A DNA stretch of 64,000 nucleotides, from the NCBI RefSeq assembly GCF_001661915.1, contig NZ_LYWY01000039.1:372001-436000 (forward strand), given 5' to 3'. Below are positions 8,761 to 17,456 of the stretch, piece by piece. Positions within the stretch are counted from its first letter, which is position 1; every line of letters starts with the position of its first letter. The position numbers were made by a program, and so were the translations under genes. Source of the stretch: Croceicoccus pelagius (lineage in GTDB: Bacteria; Pseudomonadota; Alphaproteobacteria; Sphingomonadales; Sphingomonadaceae). Under the pieces are notes generated by a model. It worked only from the letters and a program-made list of their open reading frames with translations. It was not told the origin of the DNA and ran no database searches.

Positions 8761-11700
8761 ATGAATCAATCCGCCGACATCGATGAAGAGCCCACACTGC
8801 CGCCCCGGCGGCGCAAGCGGCTCGCCAAGGTCGCGCTGGGCGGAGTGGCGGCGCTGGCTCTTGTCGTCGGCGGGGTGTGGACCGCGCGCAAGGACATCGC
8901 GGACGGACTGATCGCCGATACGCTGCAAAGCTACGACCTGCCCGCGACTTACGATATCGCCTCGATCGGGCCGTCGATGCAGGTGATCGAGAATGTCGTG
9001 ATCGGCGACCCGGTCAATCCCGACATGACGATAGAGCGGGCGGAAGTGACGATCCGCTACCGCTTCGGCATGCCGCAGGTCGCCTCGGTCCGGCTGGTAA
9101 AGCCGCGCCTTTACGGCAGGCTGGTCGACGGGCGGATGAGCTTCGGGGCGCTCGACCGCGTCATCTATACCGGCCCTTCGGACGAACCGTTCCAGCTTCC
9201 CGACATGCGAGTCGCGATCGACGATGGTCGGGCGCTGCTGGGTTCGGAATACGGAAACGTCGGCGTTAAGCTGGCCGGATCGGGCTCCTTGCGCGGCGGG
9301 TTCACCGGCGTGCTCGGTGCGGTTGCGCCCGGCCTTTCGAATGGCGACTGCACCGTCAGTGACGCGACGCTTTACGGCACGATCACGATTACGCGCGAAA
9401 AGCCGCGCTTCGAAGGGCCGCTGCGGCTGTCGGGTGTGGAGTGCGAGGATACCGACTTTTCCCTTGGACAGGCGATGCTGGCGCTCGACCTGACCGGCAC
9501 GCGGCAGTTCGACGGTTTTGATGGCAAGGCCGATGTACTGAGCGGCAGAATGGCGGCTGGCGGGCAGTCGGTCGAAAGCATGGCGGGTGAGATCGCCGTC
9601 GCCATGAACAACGGGGCACTTACCAGCGAGCTGGACCTGACCGCGGCCGATGCGCGGCTGGCAGGCGCGGACATGACGCGATTCGGTGTCGAGGGCACCG
9701 TGCGCGCGCGCGACGGATTCGCCAATGTCGCTTTCGACGGCAGCTTCGGGGGCGTGGGTTTGAGACCGGGGCAGGGGCTCGACCGCCAGCTTGCCGGATA
9801 CCAGCAGGTCGCCGAAGGCACGCTCGGCGCGCCGCTTCTGGCCAAGCTTCGCGCGGCGCTGGCCAGCGAAGGGCGGCGCAGTACCTTCGATGGCGATATC
9901 CAGGCGCGCATCGGCTCTGAAAATCGCACTGTGATCGTGCCCAACGCGGCATGGCGCGGTCAGAGCGGGGAGACGCTGCTGTCTATTTCCCGCGGACAGC
10001 TTTCGATGACGGACAAAGGTCATGCGCGATTCGCTGGCGCGTTCGAAAGCGGCGGACGAGGATTGCCGCGGATTTCGGGCCGGATGGAGCAGGCCGGCCG
10101 CGGCGACCTCACCATGCAGCTTTCGATGGCCGAATACGCGGCTGACGATGCGAAGCTCGCCATTCCCGCGCTGGAGATAAGGCAGAACGCTTCGGGCTTC
10201 CTGCAGCTGTCGGGGACGGTCGAGGCATCGGGCGCGATCCCCGGCGGGCGGGTCGAGGCGCTGCAATTGCCGGTCAGCGGCGGGTGGAAGCCTGACGGCG
10301 GTCTCGCGCTCTGGCCCGGGTGCATCACGCCCCGTTTCGCACGCCTCGAACTGGCCAGCCTGACGCTGCGGGACCAGTCGCTGATGCTCTGCTCGCCCGA
10401 GAACAGCGCGATCCTGCGAAGCGATTCGGCGGGAACGCGCTTTGCCGCAGGCGTTCCTTCGCTCGATCTTGCCGGCACGCTCGGCGACACGCCTGCCACG
10501 ATTCGCGGAGGGCCAGTGGGGCTGGGCATTCCCGGCACGCTCGTCGCGCATGATCTCGATATCGCGCTCGGTCCGGCAGAGAGCGCGACGCGCTTCCGGC
10601 TGAGCGAGCTGACTGCCGATATCGGAGACGAGATCGCGGGCACGTTTGCCGATGCCGAGTTCAGGCTCGCCGACGTCCCGCTCGATATCACGCAGGCCTC
10701 AGGCCACTGGGCATGGCGCGACGATTCGCTGATCGTCGAGAACGGCGCGCTGCGCGTGACCGACCGGCAGGCCGACGCGCGGTTCCAGCCGATGATCGCG
10801 CGCGATGCCGAACTGGTCTTTGCCGACAATACGATCCTGGCCGAAGCCCTGTTGCGCGAGGAAACGTCCGACCGCGCCATCGTGGACGTCGATATCGTCC
10901 ACGCGCTCGGCACCGGTACCGGCCATGCCGACCTTAAAGTCGACGGGATCACCTTCGACAACCGACTGCAGCCCGACACGGTTACTCGTCTTGCGCTGGG
11001 CACGATCGCCAATACCTATGGCACGGTGACCGGCAAGGGCCGGATCGACTGGAACGAGGCGGGCGTGACCTCGACCGGCTCGTTCTCGACCGATTCGCTC
11101 GACTTCGCGGCCGCCTTCGGGCCGGTTCGGGGGCTGTCGGGTACGGTCGAGTTCACCGATCTTCTCGCGCTCGAAACCGCGCCGAATCAGCGGGTCATGA
11201 TCGCCGAAGTGAACCCGGGCATTGTTGCGGAAAACGGCGTGGTCGAATTCGCGATCGAGCCGAACCTCGCGCTTCAGCTCAACGGTGCGTCGTTCCCGTT
11301 CCTTGGCGGTACGCTGACGATGCGGCCCACGCGTATGAACCTCGGCATGACCGAGGTGCGCAGCTACGTCTTCGAGATCGAGGGGCTGGACGCGGCCCGC
11401 TTTGTCGAGCGGATGGAGCTGGCCAACCTGTCGGCGACCGGCACGTTCGACGGCACGATACCGCTGATCTTCGATGAGAACGGCGGGCATATCGAAGGCG
11501 GCGTACTGACCTCGCGCCCGCCGGGCGGCAATGTGTCTTATGTCGGTGCGCTGACGTACGAAGACTTGAACGCCATTGCCAACTTCGCCTTCGATGCACT
11601 GAAATCGCTCGACTACACGGCCATGAGAATCGGTCTCGACGGCAATCTGGATGGCGAGATCGTGACCCGAGTGAAGATCGACGGCGTCAGTCAGGGCGAG

Positions 11701-11961
11701 GGTGCGAAGAAGAACATCATCACCCGCCGCCTCGCTTCGCTGCCGATCCGTTTCGATGTGAACGTGCGGGCCCCGTTCTACCAGCTCCTGTCCAGCTTCA
11801 AGTCGCTCTACGATCCGGCCTCGGTGCGCGATCCGCGCGAGCTCGGCCTGATCGACGTGAGCGGCAATGCGCTCGTCCCGTCGGGCGAAGCGGTGTTGGG
11901 CGAGGACATCACCCCGGTTGAAGAAGACATTCAGCCTCCGGAAAGCGAGAGAATGCCATGA
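8761..11961 (+). CDS. ydbH: YdbH family AsmA-like intermembrane lipid transport protein
   Basis: A 1066-residue protein with a cytoplasmic N-terminus, one membrane anchor (VALGGVAALALVVGGVW, about residues 24-41) and a very long periplasmic beta-rich region typical of the AsmA-like bridge proteins. The C-terminal block with NIITRRLASLPIRFDVNVRAPF followed by SFKSLYDP resembles the conserved end of YdbH. In E. coli YdbH works with YnbE as one of three redundant bridges moving phospholipid to the outer membrane. The next two genes encode YnbE-like and YdbL-like proteins, which supports the assignment. The start is ATG 8761 (MNQSADID). Confidence 0.88.
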   Translation: MNQSADIDEEPTLPPRRRKRLAKVALGGVAALALVVGGVWTARKDIADGLIADTLQSYDLPATYDIASIGPSMQVIENVVIGDPVNPDMTIERAEVTIRYRFGMPQVASVRLVKPRLYGRLVDGRMSFGALDRVIYTGPSDEPFQLPDMRVAIDDGRALLGSEYGNVGVKLAGSGSLRGGFTGVLGAVAPGLSNGDCTVSDATLYGTITITREKPRFEGPLRLSGVECEDTDFSLGQAMLALDLTGTRQFDGFDGKADVLSGRMAAGGQSVESMAGEIAVAMNNGALTSELDLTAADARLAGADMTRFGVEGTVRARDGFANVAFDGSFGGVGLRPGQGLDRQLAGYQQVAEGTLGAPLLAKLRAALASEGRRSTFDGDIQARIGSENRTVIVPNAAWRGQSGETLLSISRGQLSMTDKGHARFAGAFESGGRGLPRISGRMEQAGRGDLTMQLSMAEYAADDAKLAIPALEIRQNASGFLQLSGTVEASGAIPGGRVEALQLPVSGGWKPDGGLALWPGCITPRFARLELASLTLRDQSLMLCSPENSAILRSDSAGTRFAAGVPSLDLAGTLGDTPATIRGGPVGLGIPGTLVAHDLDIALGPAESATRFRLSELTADIGDEIAGTFADAEFRLADVPLDITQASGHWAWRDDSLIVENGALRVTDRQADARFQPMIARDAELVFADNTILAEALLREETSDRAIVDVDIVHALGTGTGHADLKVDGITFDNRLQPDTVTRLALGTIANTYGTVTGKGRIDWNEAGVTSTGSFSTDSLDFAAAFGPVRGLSGTVEFTDLLALETAPNQRVMIAEVNPGIVAENGVVEFAIEPNLALQLNGASFPFLGGTLTMRPTRMNLGMTEVRSYVFEIEGLDAARFVERMELANLSATGTFDGTIPLIFDENGGHIEGGVLTSRPPGGNVSYVGALTYEDLNAIANFAFDALKSLDYTAMRIGLDGNLDGEIVTRVKIDGVSQGEGAKKNIITRRLASLPIRFDVNVRAPFYQLLSSFKSLYDPASVRDPRELGLIDVSGNALVPSGEAVLGEDITPVEEDIQPPESERMP

Positions 11962-12236
11962 GTGGAGCACGATGGAAGGCTCGATTGACGCCGGCTGCCG
12001 CCGGTGCGAACACGGCCCCGATGAATTTTTCAGGGGGCAGCGCGCCGGGCTGGCAACGCCTGATCGCCTGCGGCACGATGGCCGCGGGCCTTTCGGTATT
12101 GGGGGCTTGCGTGAACGTGAACGCCCCGTCGGAGCCGATCGTGATCGAGCTCAACGTGAATATCAAACAGGAAGTGCTCTACCGCCTCGTGGATTCCGCG
12201 GAAGAGAACATCGAGGAAAACCCGGAGATTTTCTGA
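11958..12236 (+). CDS. ynbE: YnbE family outer-membrane lipoprotein
   Basis: A small lipoprotein of up to 92 residues with lipobox LGAC at Cys51, then the short conserved tail (IELNVNIKQEVLYRL) seen in YnbE proteins. In E. coli YnbE is anchored in the outer membrane and docks the C-terminus of YdbH. The start ATG 11958 overlaps the ydbH stop (ATGA) and follows a GAGAG-like ribosome site. ATG 12021 would give a more ordinary 30-residue signal peptide, so the start is open. Confidence 0.85.
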   Translation: MSGARWKARLTPAAAGANTAPMNFSGGSAPGWQRLIACGTMAAGLSVLGACVNVNAPSEPIVIELNVNIKQEVLYRLVDSAEENIEENPEIF

Positions 12237-12643
12237 TGGCCGCAACCGGCAAGACCATTCGCAATATCGCTACGGCGCTGCTTGCTGCAGGCGCCCTGGC
12301 AACTGTCGCAACGCCCGCTTTCGCGCAGCGCGACCCGGCCTACGCCGCCGCCCGCGCCAACGGCACGATCGGCGAGAAGATGGACGGCTATCTCGGCTTC
12401 GTCGGCAGCCCGTCGGGCGACCTGAAGAAGCTGGTCGACGATCTCAACATCCGCCGCAAGGCGAGCTATGCCGACCGCGCGCGTTCGCAGGGCGTCACGA
12501 TCGAGGAATTCGCCTTTACCCAGGGCTGTCTGCTGATCGCGCGTACCGTTGCCGGAGAGAAGTATCAGGCCCCCGACGGGAGCTGGCAGACCCGCGGCAG
12601 CGGTCCGGCCCGCGTCGACCCGCGCTGCCCCGCCGCGAGCTGA
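12236..12643 (+). CDS. ydbL: YdbL family (DUF1318) periplasmic protein
   Basis: A 135-residue exported protein: a signal peptide with cleavage predicted after AFA (residue 30), then the DUF1318 region (ARANGTIGEKMDGYLGF ... LVDDLNIRRKASY). In E. coli YdbL modulates assembly of the YnbE-YdbH bridge. The ATG overlaps the ynbE stop (TGATG), making a three-gene coupled operon. A Cys pair in the mature part (GCLLIA and PRCPA) could form a disulfide. Confidence 0.87.
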   Translation: MAATGKTIRNIATALLAAGALATVATPAFAQRDPAYAAARANGTIGEKMDGYLGFVGSPSGDLKKLVDDLNIRRKASYADRARSQGVTIEEFAFTQGCLLIARTVAGEKYQAPDGSWQTRGSGPARVDPRCPAAS

Positions 12644-12827
12644 TTCGCGCGGGGGTTTCACGCCCCTCAGGCCCGAGGGCGAATTCGGCCCGTTTTGCAG
12701 TGCCGCAAAATAGCTGGAATACGACCATTGGGCCATGTTGACTTGAGTTGACCCCTTTCCTAAAGGGTCCGCGCCCTCGACGGGCAGCTTGTCGTGCTTG
12801 CCGGGCCTTTCAACGGGAGGAACCAGC

Positions 12828-13145
12828 ATGAGCGATGACCAGTCCGATCGGGAACCCATTGGTGAGGATGCTCGCATCGATTCGCTCGAAGCCCGGCTCA
12901 AGGCCGCGCGACAGCGTGAAGATGCTCGCATCCAGCCGCAGGTACAGGCTCCCGACGCGAACTATCGTTTGGGATCCAAGGTGCTGGCGGAACTCATCGG
13001 TGGTCTCGCAGGTGGCGCGCTGATCGGTTGGGTTATCGACCGGTTTGCAGGGACGTCGCCCTGGGGTCTGTTGGTGATGCTGTTCCTCGGAATGGTCGTT
13101 GCCTTCAGGAACATTATACGAATTTCGAACCGGCGCCCCGACTGA
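12828..13145 (+). CDS. atpI: AtpI/AtpZ family protein (ATP synthase assembly factor)
   Basis: A 105-residue protein with a charged, predicted helical N-terminus and two transmembrane helices (about 50-68 and 74-92) containing the Gly-rich ELIGGLAGGALIGWVID segment typical of alphaproteobacterial AtpI. It heads the FO operon, as usual, and is thought to help assemble the c-ring. The start is ATG 12828 (MSDDQSDREP) behind a strong GGGAGGA ribosome site. A 184-bp gap upstream holds the operon promoter. Confidence 0.9.
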   Translation: MSDDQSDREPIGEDARIDSLEARLKAARQREDARIQPQVQAPDANYRLGSKVLAELIGGLAGGALIGWVIDRFAGTSPWGLLVMLFLGMVVAFRNIIRISNRRPD

Positions 13146-13191
13146 CAGTCAGGAAGGGCGCTGTCGTTCATAAGGCGACAGGGAAACACGC

Positions 13192-13977
13192 GTGGCAACC
13201 GAAGCCAAAGTCGACCCGATGCATCAGTTCACGATCCAGCCGATGTTCGGCACGGATCAGATGGAGCTGCTGGGCTACAATATCGCCATCACCAATTCGA
13301 CGGTGTGGATGGCGATCTCCGCGATTGTGCTGTGGGCCTTCGTTTTCGGCGGCATGAAGCGTGAACTCGTGCCCGGCCGGTGGCAGATGGCGGTGGAAAG
13401 CTTCACCGGTCTGATCGACGACATGCTCGAAGCGAACATCGGCAAGAACGGGCGCAAGTACGTGCCCTACATCTTCTCGCTGTTCATGTTCATCCTGTTC
13501 GGCAACGTGCTGGGCCTGCTGCCGCTGGGCGTCATCGGCCTGCACCCATTCACTTTTACCAGCCACTTCACCGTGACCGGCATTCTCGCGATTATTTCGT
13601 TCGGGATCGTGCTGATCGTCGGTTTCGCGAAGCACAAGCTGCACTTCTTCTCGCTCTTCGTGCCGCACGGCACGCCCGTTCCGATGATCCCGATCATCTT
13701 CGTGGTCGAGATGATCAGCTTCATGGTCCGCCCGTTCAGCCTCGGTCTGCGTCTTTTCGTCGCTATGATGGCCGGGCACGTCCTGCTGGAAGTGCTGTCG
13801 AGCTTCGTGATCGGCTCCAGCAACGCGGGGCTTCAGTATTTCGCGATCGCCGGTATCCCGAGCTTCCTGCTGATGGTCGGTATCTGCGCTCTCGAAATCC
13901 TGGTCGCGGGCATTCAGGCCTACGTCTTCGCACTGCTTACCAGCGTCTATCTCAACGACGCTGAAAACCTTCACTGA
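13192..13977 (+). CDS. atpB: F-type ATP synthase subunit a
   Basis: Membrane subunit a, which forms the two proton half-channels against the c-ring. The 261-residue product has five to six transmembrane helices. The essential arginine is Arg187 in SLGLRLFVAMMAGH, matching Arg210 of E. coli. The start is GTG 13192. It lies 46 bp after atpI and 39 bp before atpE. Confidence 0.96.
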   Translation: MATEAKVDPMHQFTIQPMFGTDQMELLGYNIAITNSTVWMAISAIVLWAFVFGGMKRELVPGRWQMAVESFTGLIDDMLEANIGKNGRKYVPYIFSLFMFILFGNVLGLLPLGVIGLHPFTFTSHFTVTGILAIISFGIVLIVGFAKHKLHFFSLFVPHGTPVPMIPIIFVVEMISFMVRPFSLGLRLFVAMMAGHVLLEVLSSFVIGSSNAGLQYFAIAGIPSFLLMVGICALEILVAGIQAYVFALLTSVYLNDAENLH

Positions 13978-14016
13978 TCTGTTCAACACGACAAGTTTTC
14001 CAAAGGAGTTTTTATA

Positions 14017-14244
14017 ATGGACGCAGAAGCCGCAAAGCTGCTCGGTGCCGGTCTCGCCGCTCTTGGTGCGGGCCTCGCCTCGCTCGGCGTTGGTAACGTT
14101 TTCGCCAAGTTCCTCGAAGGCGCGCTCCGCAATCCGGGTGCTGCCGACGGCCAGCAGGGCCGCCTGTTCATCGGCTTCGCCGCCGCCGAACTTCTCGGCC
14201 TGCTCTCGTTCGTCGTCGCGATGATCCTGATCTTCGTCGCCTGA
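14017..14244 (+). CDS. atpE: F-type ATP synthase subunit c
   Basis: A 75-residue hairpin of two transmembrane helices that oligomerises into the rotating c-ring. Helix 1 is Gly/Ala rich, the polar loop is ALRNPGA, and the proton carrier is Glu58 in FAAAELLGLL. A Glu rather than Asp is usual in alphaproteobacteria. There is no sodium-type Gln/Glu ligand pattern visible, so proton coupling is expected. A good AAAGGAG ribosome site precedes the start. Confidence 0.97.
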   Translation: MDAEAAKLLGAGLAALGAGLASLGVGNVFAKFLEGALRNPGAADGQQGRLFIGFAAAELLGLLSFVVAMILIFVA

Positions 14245-14346
14245 TCGAACGTTTTCCTTTCCCGGTCCGTCCGATTGGCGGGCGGGCCGGAAAAGGGATG
14301 CTTCAGAATTTTAGCTGCTTGATCCCGTAACAGGACGCCATTTGCG

Positions 14347-14832
14347 ATGCCTCAGATAGAACAGTTGGCCGCGACCTACTCCAGCCAGGTATTCTGGCTG
14401 CTGCTGATCTTCGGTCTGGTCTTCTTCGTCATCGGCAAGGGCATGGTCCCCAAGGTGATGGACACCGTCGCCCTGCGCGACAAGCAGATCTCGGACGACC
14501 TCGCTGCTGCCGAGGCCGCCCGTAACAAGGCCGACGCGGAAGAAGCCGCCTGGCGTGATCGTGAAAACGCGAACCGCGCAGAGGCCCAGGCCCTTGTCGC
14601 CAAGGCCAAGGCCGAAGCTGCTGTCAGCACCGAAAAGAAGCTGGCTGCCGCACAGACCGGCATCGACGCCAAGCTTGCGAAAGCAGAAGCGCGCATCGCG
14701 GATGCTCGTGCTTCGGCTGTTGCCGAGATCGAGGAAGTGGCCAGCGAGGCTGCTGCCGATATCGTGAAGCGTCTTGCCGGTATCGAGGTTTCCGCCGCCG
14801 AGGCCCGCCCCGCCGTGAAGGAGGCGATGTGA
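14347..14832 (+). CDS. atpG: F-type ATP synthase subunit b'
   Basis: A 161-residue stator subunit: a short N-terminus, one transmembrane helix (about residues 14-31, VFWLLLIFGLVFFVIG), then a long Ala/Glu/Lys-rich helix that dimerises with subunit b. This is the b' form found in photosynthetic bacteria and alphaproteobacteria, and it precedes the b gene as usual. It overlaps the b gene at the stop (TGATG). Confidence 0.92.
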   Translation: MPQIEQLAATYSSQVFWLLLIFGLVFFVIGKGMVPKVMDTVALRDKQISDDLAAAEAARNKADAEEAAWRDRENANRAEAQALVAKAKAEAAVSTEKKLAAAQTGIDAKLAKAEARIADARASAVAEIEEVASEAAADIVKRLAGIEVSAAEARPAVKEAM

Positions 14833-15437
14833 TGAGCACCCTGACCGTCGTTCTTGCCGCGGATGGTTCGGCCATGGTCGAGGAAAACCTCGAACATGCT
14901 GCACAGCTCGAAGGCCTGGAAGATGCCGGCCACGCTGGTACCGAACATGCCGAACCGGTCGCGTTCGGGTTCATTGGTCCCTTCGCGTGGGTCAGCCTCG
15001 CGATGCTGTGCTTCATCGCCATTCTTCTCTGGAAGGGCGTGCCCAAGCTGATCGCAGGCGGGCTCGACAAGAAGATCGCCGAGATCAAGTCGCAGCTTGA
15101 CGAAGCCAAGACCCTTCGTGCCGAGGCAGAGGCGCTCCGCAAGGAATATGCCGACAAGATTGCCAACGCCGAAAAGGACGCGGCGGCCATGCTCGAGCAT
15201 GCCCGGCACGAGGCCGACAACATCGTCGCCAAGGCCGAAAGCGACAGCACCGCGATGGTTGCCCGCCGCCAGAAGATGGCCGAGGACAAGATTGCCGGTG
15301 CCGAACGCGCCGCGATCGACGAACTGCGCGCCAAGGCCGCACGCGCTTCGGCAGCAGGGGCCGCCGCGATCATCGCGCAGAAGCACGACTCTGGCGCAGA
15401 TCGCGCACTCGTCGATCAGACGATCGCCAACCTGTGA
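14832..15437 (+). CDS. atpF: F-type ATP synthase subunit b
   Basis: Stator subunit b of 201 residues with a transmembrane helix at about residues 54-71 and a long coiled helix rich in Ala/Glu/Lys. Before the membrane helix is an unusual extension of about 45 residues, acidic and His-containing (EENLEHAAQLEGLEDAGHAG), which would face the periplasm. The start is ATG 14832, overlapping the b' stop; a GTG one codon upstream is also possible. It is the last gene of the FO operon and is followed by a terminator. The F1 genes are not in the window, as is usual in alphaproteobacteria. Confidence 0.92.
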   Translation: MSTLTVVLAADGSAMVEENLEHAAQLEGLEDAGHAGTEHAEPVAFGFIGPFAWVSLAMLCFIAILLWKGVPKLIAGGLDKKIAEIKSQLDEAKTLRAEAEALRKEYADKIANAEKDAAAMLEHARHEADNIVAKAESDSTAMVARRQKMAEDKIAGAERAAIDELRAKAARASAAGAAAIIAQKHDSGADRALVDQTIANL

Positions 15438-15475
15438 TCGCGAACCGCTGATCACTTGCCTTTGGCAGAATATGG

Positions 15476-15503
15476 GCGGGCCTTGGGGTCCGCCTTTTTC
15501 TTT
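15476..15503 (+). terminator. Terminator of the atp FO operon
   Basis: A 7-bp stem GCGGGCC/GGTCCGC with loop TTGG, followed by CTTTTTCTTT, 39 bp after the atpF stop. Confidence 0.85.
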
Positions 15504-15566
15504 GGATCGCCGGAACGTCTCCTACAGGCGGTGAATCGACATCTCCTGCAATCGTTGAAATTGGAT

Positions 15567-15596
15567 TTTGCGCTGGGGACGCAGACCCAGCGCAAA
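15567..15596. repeat. Perfect 11-bp inverted repeat upstream of the kinase gene
   Basis: The arms are TTTGCGCTGGG at 15567-15577 and CCCAGCGCAAA at 15586-15596, around the 8-base loop GACGCAGA. No T-tract follows, so it does not look like a terminator. It ends 13 bases before the most likely kinase start, so it is either an operator or a hairpin in the leader. Confidence 0.8.
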
Positions 15597-15609
15597 TGGG
15601 GTCGATGAC

Positions 15610-16587
15610 GTGAGTGATGTCGTTCGTCTGAGGAACTCTGGGGTCGATGACCGCGAGCTGCTCTGGGCAATTCTGGACCAGAGCCCCGATTGCATCAAAG
15701 TGCTCAGCCTCGGAGGCGAGCTTGAGTACATGAATCCTAACGGCCGCCACGCCATGCAGATTGACGACTTCGCGGATGTCGTGGGCCGGGACCTGGTGAC
15801 GATGTGGCCCGAAGAAAGCCAGGCATTGCTTGCTGGCGCGATCTCTGAAGGGGCCAAGGGCCGCAAGACCCGATTCGAAGCGTTCTGCCCGACCGCCAAG
15901 GGTGAGGATCGCTGGTGGGAAGTCCTCGTAAGCCCGATCCGCGACAAGCATGGCTGGCCCGCGCATCTCTTGTGCACCTCGCGCAATATCACTGCTAATC
16001 GCAAGCGCGACGGCCGCTCTGACGAAGCGGACCTCATTCACAAAGCGTCAAATCAGCTTGCTTTGATAGGGGCGCTTTCGCGGATATCGCTCGGCAACGA
16101 TGCTTCAGCTCGGGCCCGTTCAGAACGGTTGATGGAACGTCTCGACCGCCTCAATGTTGCGCTCGGCCTGTCGGCAAAATCGGGTGCCGATGCGATTTCG
16201 CTTTCGGAGTTGTTGGATCGGGTCCTTGCCGCGCCGAAGAGGTCCGAACGCTTCTCGATGTCGAAGGGGCAGCGTGGTCGGATCGATGCGGAGACTGCGC
16301 GCACGATCGCGTTGGTGCTCGGCGAACTTGAATCGAATGCGAATATGCACGGCGCATTGTCGGGCAAGGGCGGTAAGATCGACCTGCGGATCACCGAATG
16401 CGGTGACGAGGCCGAGTTCATCTGGCGTGAATGGGTGGATGCGGCCCCGCCGGGCGACATGTTGCCCGGAACGGGCCTGCGCCTGATCATGCGTATGTCT
16501 GCAGCCCTGCCGGGCCCTGCGACGCATACGTGGGATGCAAATGGGCTGACGGTCAGCTTCCGCGTCCCGCTATTCCGGGCTGCCTGA
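15610..16587 (+). CDS. PAS-domain sensor histidine kinase (HWE/HisKA_2-like)
   Basis: A soluble protein of about 325 residues. The N-terminal PAS/PAC domain spans about residues 15-135 (DQSPDCIKVLSLGGELEYMN ... PIRDKHGWPAHLL). A candidate phosphoacceptor His lies in DLIHKASNQLALIGALSRI, which resembles the HRVKN-type box of HWE and HisKA_2 kinases. An ATPase N-box follows (VLGELESNANMHGAL), with a G-box-like GTGLRLI. There is no membrane segment, so it senses a cytoplasmic signal. The start is uncertain: GTG 15610 (MSDVVRLRN) is chosen, but TTG 15568 inside the inverted repeat is possible. No response regulator is adjacent. Confidence 0.8.
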   Translation: MSDVVRLRNSGVDDRELLWAILDQSPDCIKVLSLGGELEYMNPNGRHAMQIDDFADVVGRDLVTMWPEESQALLAGAISEGAKGRKTRFEAFCPTAKGEDRWWEVLVSPIRDKHGWPAHLLCTSRNITANRKRDGRSDEADLIHKASNQLALIGALSRISLGNDASARARSERLMERLDRLNVALGLSAKSGADAISLSELLDRVLAAPKRSERFSMSKGQRGRIDAETARTIALVLGELESNANMHGALSGKGGKIDLRITECGDEAEFIWREWVDAAPPGDMLPGTGLRLIMRMSAALPGPATHTWDANGLTVSFRVPLFRAA

Positions 16588-16594
16588 CACCGTT

Positions 16595-17353
16595 CTAAAA
16601 ACTGTCCTTGGCGATCCTCAGCGCCGCGAAGGTTTCTACCGCATCGCTGCCACCCCAGCGGGCCCGCATCTCGGGTTTGTCCGCGCGCAGGAACGGATTC
16701 GTCGCGTTCTCGCGGCTCAGTCGGGCAGGGACCGTGGGGATGCCGCGGCTGCGACGCTCCGCGATCTCCTGCGCGTAATCCTGCAGGGCTGCATTTTCGG
16801 GGTCGGCATGCAGTGCGAAGCGGGCATTCGCCTCGGTGTATTCGTGCGCGCAATAGAGGAGCGTTTCGTCCGGCAATTCCCGGATGCGCTTCAAGCTCTC
16901 CCAGAACTGCTCAGGATTGCCTTCGATCATCCGGCCGCATCCGAGCGCGAAGATGGAGTCGCCCACGAACGCGATGCCCGCATCGGGAAGAAAATAGGCG
17001 ATATGCCCATGCGTATGGCCGCCAACGTCGATGACATAGGCCTCGTTGTCGCCGATCCCGACCACATTGCCGCCCTCTACAGTCTCATCGATCGCCGCGA
17101 TCTTCTCCGCGTCGCCTACAGGCGCGATCACCTTGCACCCCGTCGCCGCCTTGATCGCCTCGTTCCCGCCAGCATGGTCGGGATGCCAGTGCGTGTTCCA
17201 GATCTGCGTGATCTGCCAGCCGCGCGCGGCCGCCTCGTGCATGTAGGCTTCGGCATCGGGTGTATCGATGCACACGGTCTCGTTGCTGTCGGTATCGTGC
17301 AGCAAATAACCGTAGTTGTCCGATAGGCATGGGAACTGGTGGACTTCGATCAT
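16595..17353 (-). CDS. gloB: Hydroxyacylglutathione hydrolase (glyoxalase II)
   Basis: Hydrolyses S-lactoylglutathione to lactate and glutathione, the second step of methylglyoxal detoxification. The 252-residue metallo-beta-lactamase fold shows the zinc motif THWHPDH, a downstream GGHTHGH His, the bridging Asp in VGDSIFALGCGR, and a late His in YCAHEYT. The C-terminal glutathione-binding part is present (ENATNPFLR). It is convergent with the kinase gene, with only 7 bp between them. Confidence 0.96.
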   Translation of the reverse strand: MIEVHQFPCLSDNYGYLLHDTDSNETVCIDTPDAEAYMHEAAARGWQITQIWNTHWHPDHAGGNEAIKAATGCKVIAPVGDAEKIAAIDETVEGGNVVGIGDNEAYVIDVGGHTHGHIAYFLPDAGIAFVGDSIFALGCGRMIEGNPEQFWESLKRIRELPDETLLYCAHEYTEANARFALHADPENAALQDYAQEIAERRSRGIPTVPARLSRENATNPFLRADKPEMRARWGGSDAVETFAALRIAKDSF

Positions 17354-17403
17354 CGGGTGCTCCTCTTTCGCCCTTCAGATAGCGACGCAAAGGTCACAAA
17401 GCA

Positions 17404-17437
17404 AAAGGCCCGCCGGCAAAATGCGCGGCGGGCCTTT
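17404..17437 (-). terminator. Terminator downstream of rpsA
   Basis: A perfect 11-bp stem, AAAGGCCCGCC with GGCGGGCCTTT, around a 12-base loop. On the minus strand it ends in CCTTTTGCTTT. It lies between rpsA and gloB, both on the minus strand. Confidence 0.85.
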
Positions 17438-17456
17438 CAGTGTCCTGTGGCTGGCC

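Noticed and set aside
9372-11970. Several minus-strand frames opposite ydbH
   Set aside because: Antisense shadows without domains; ydbH has clear family features on the plus strand.
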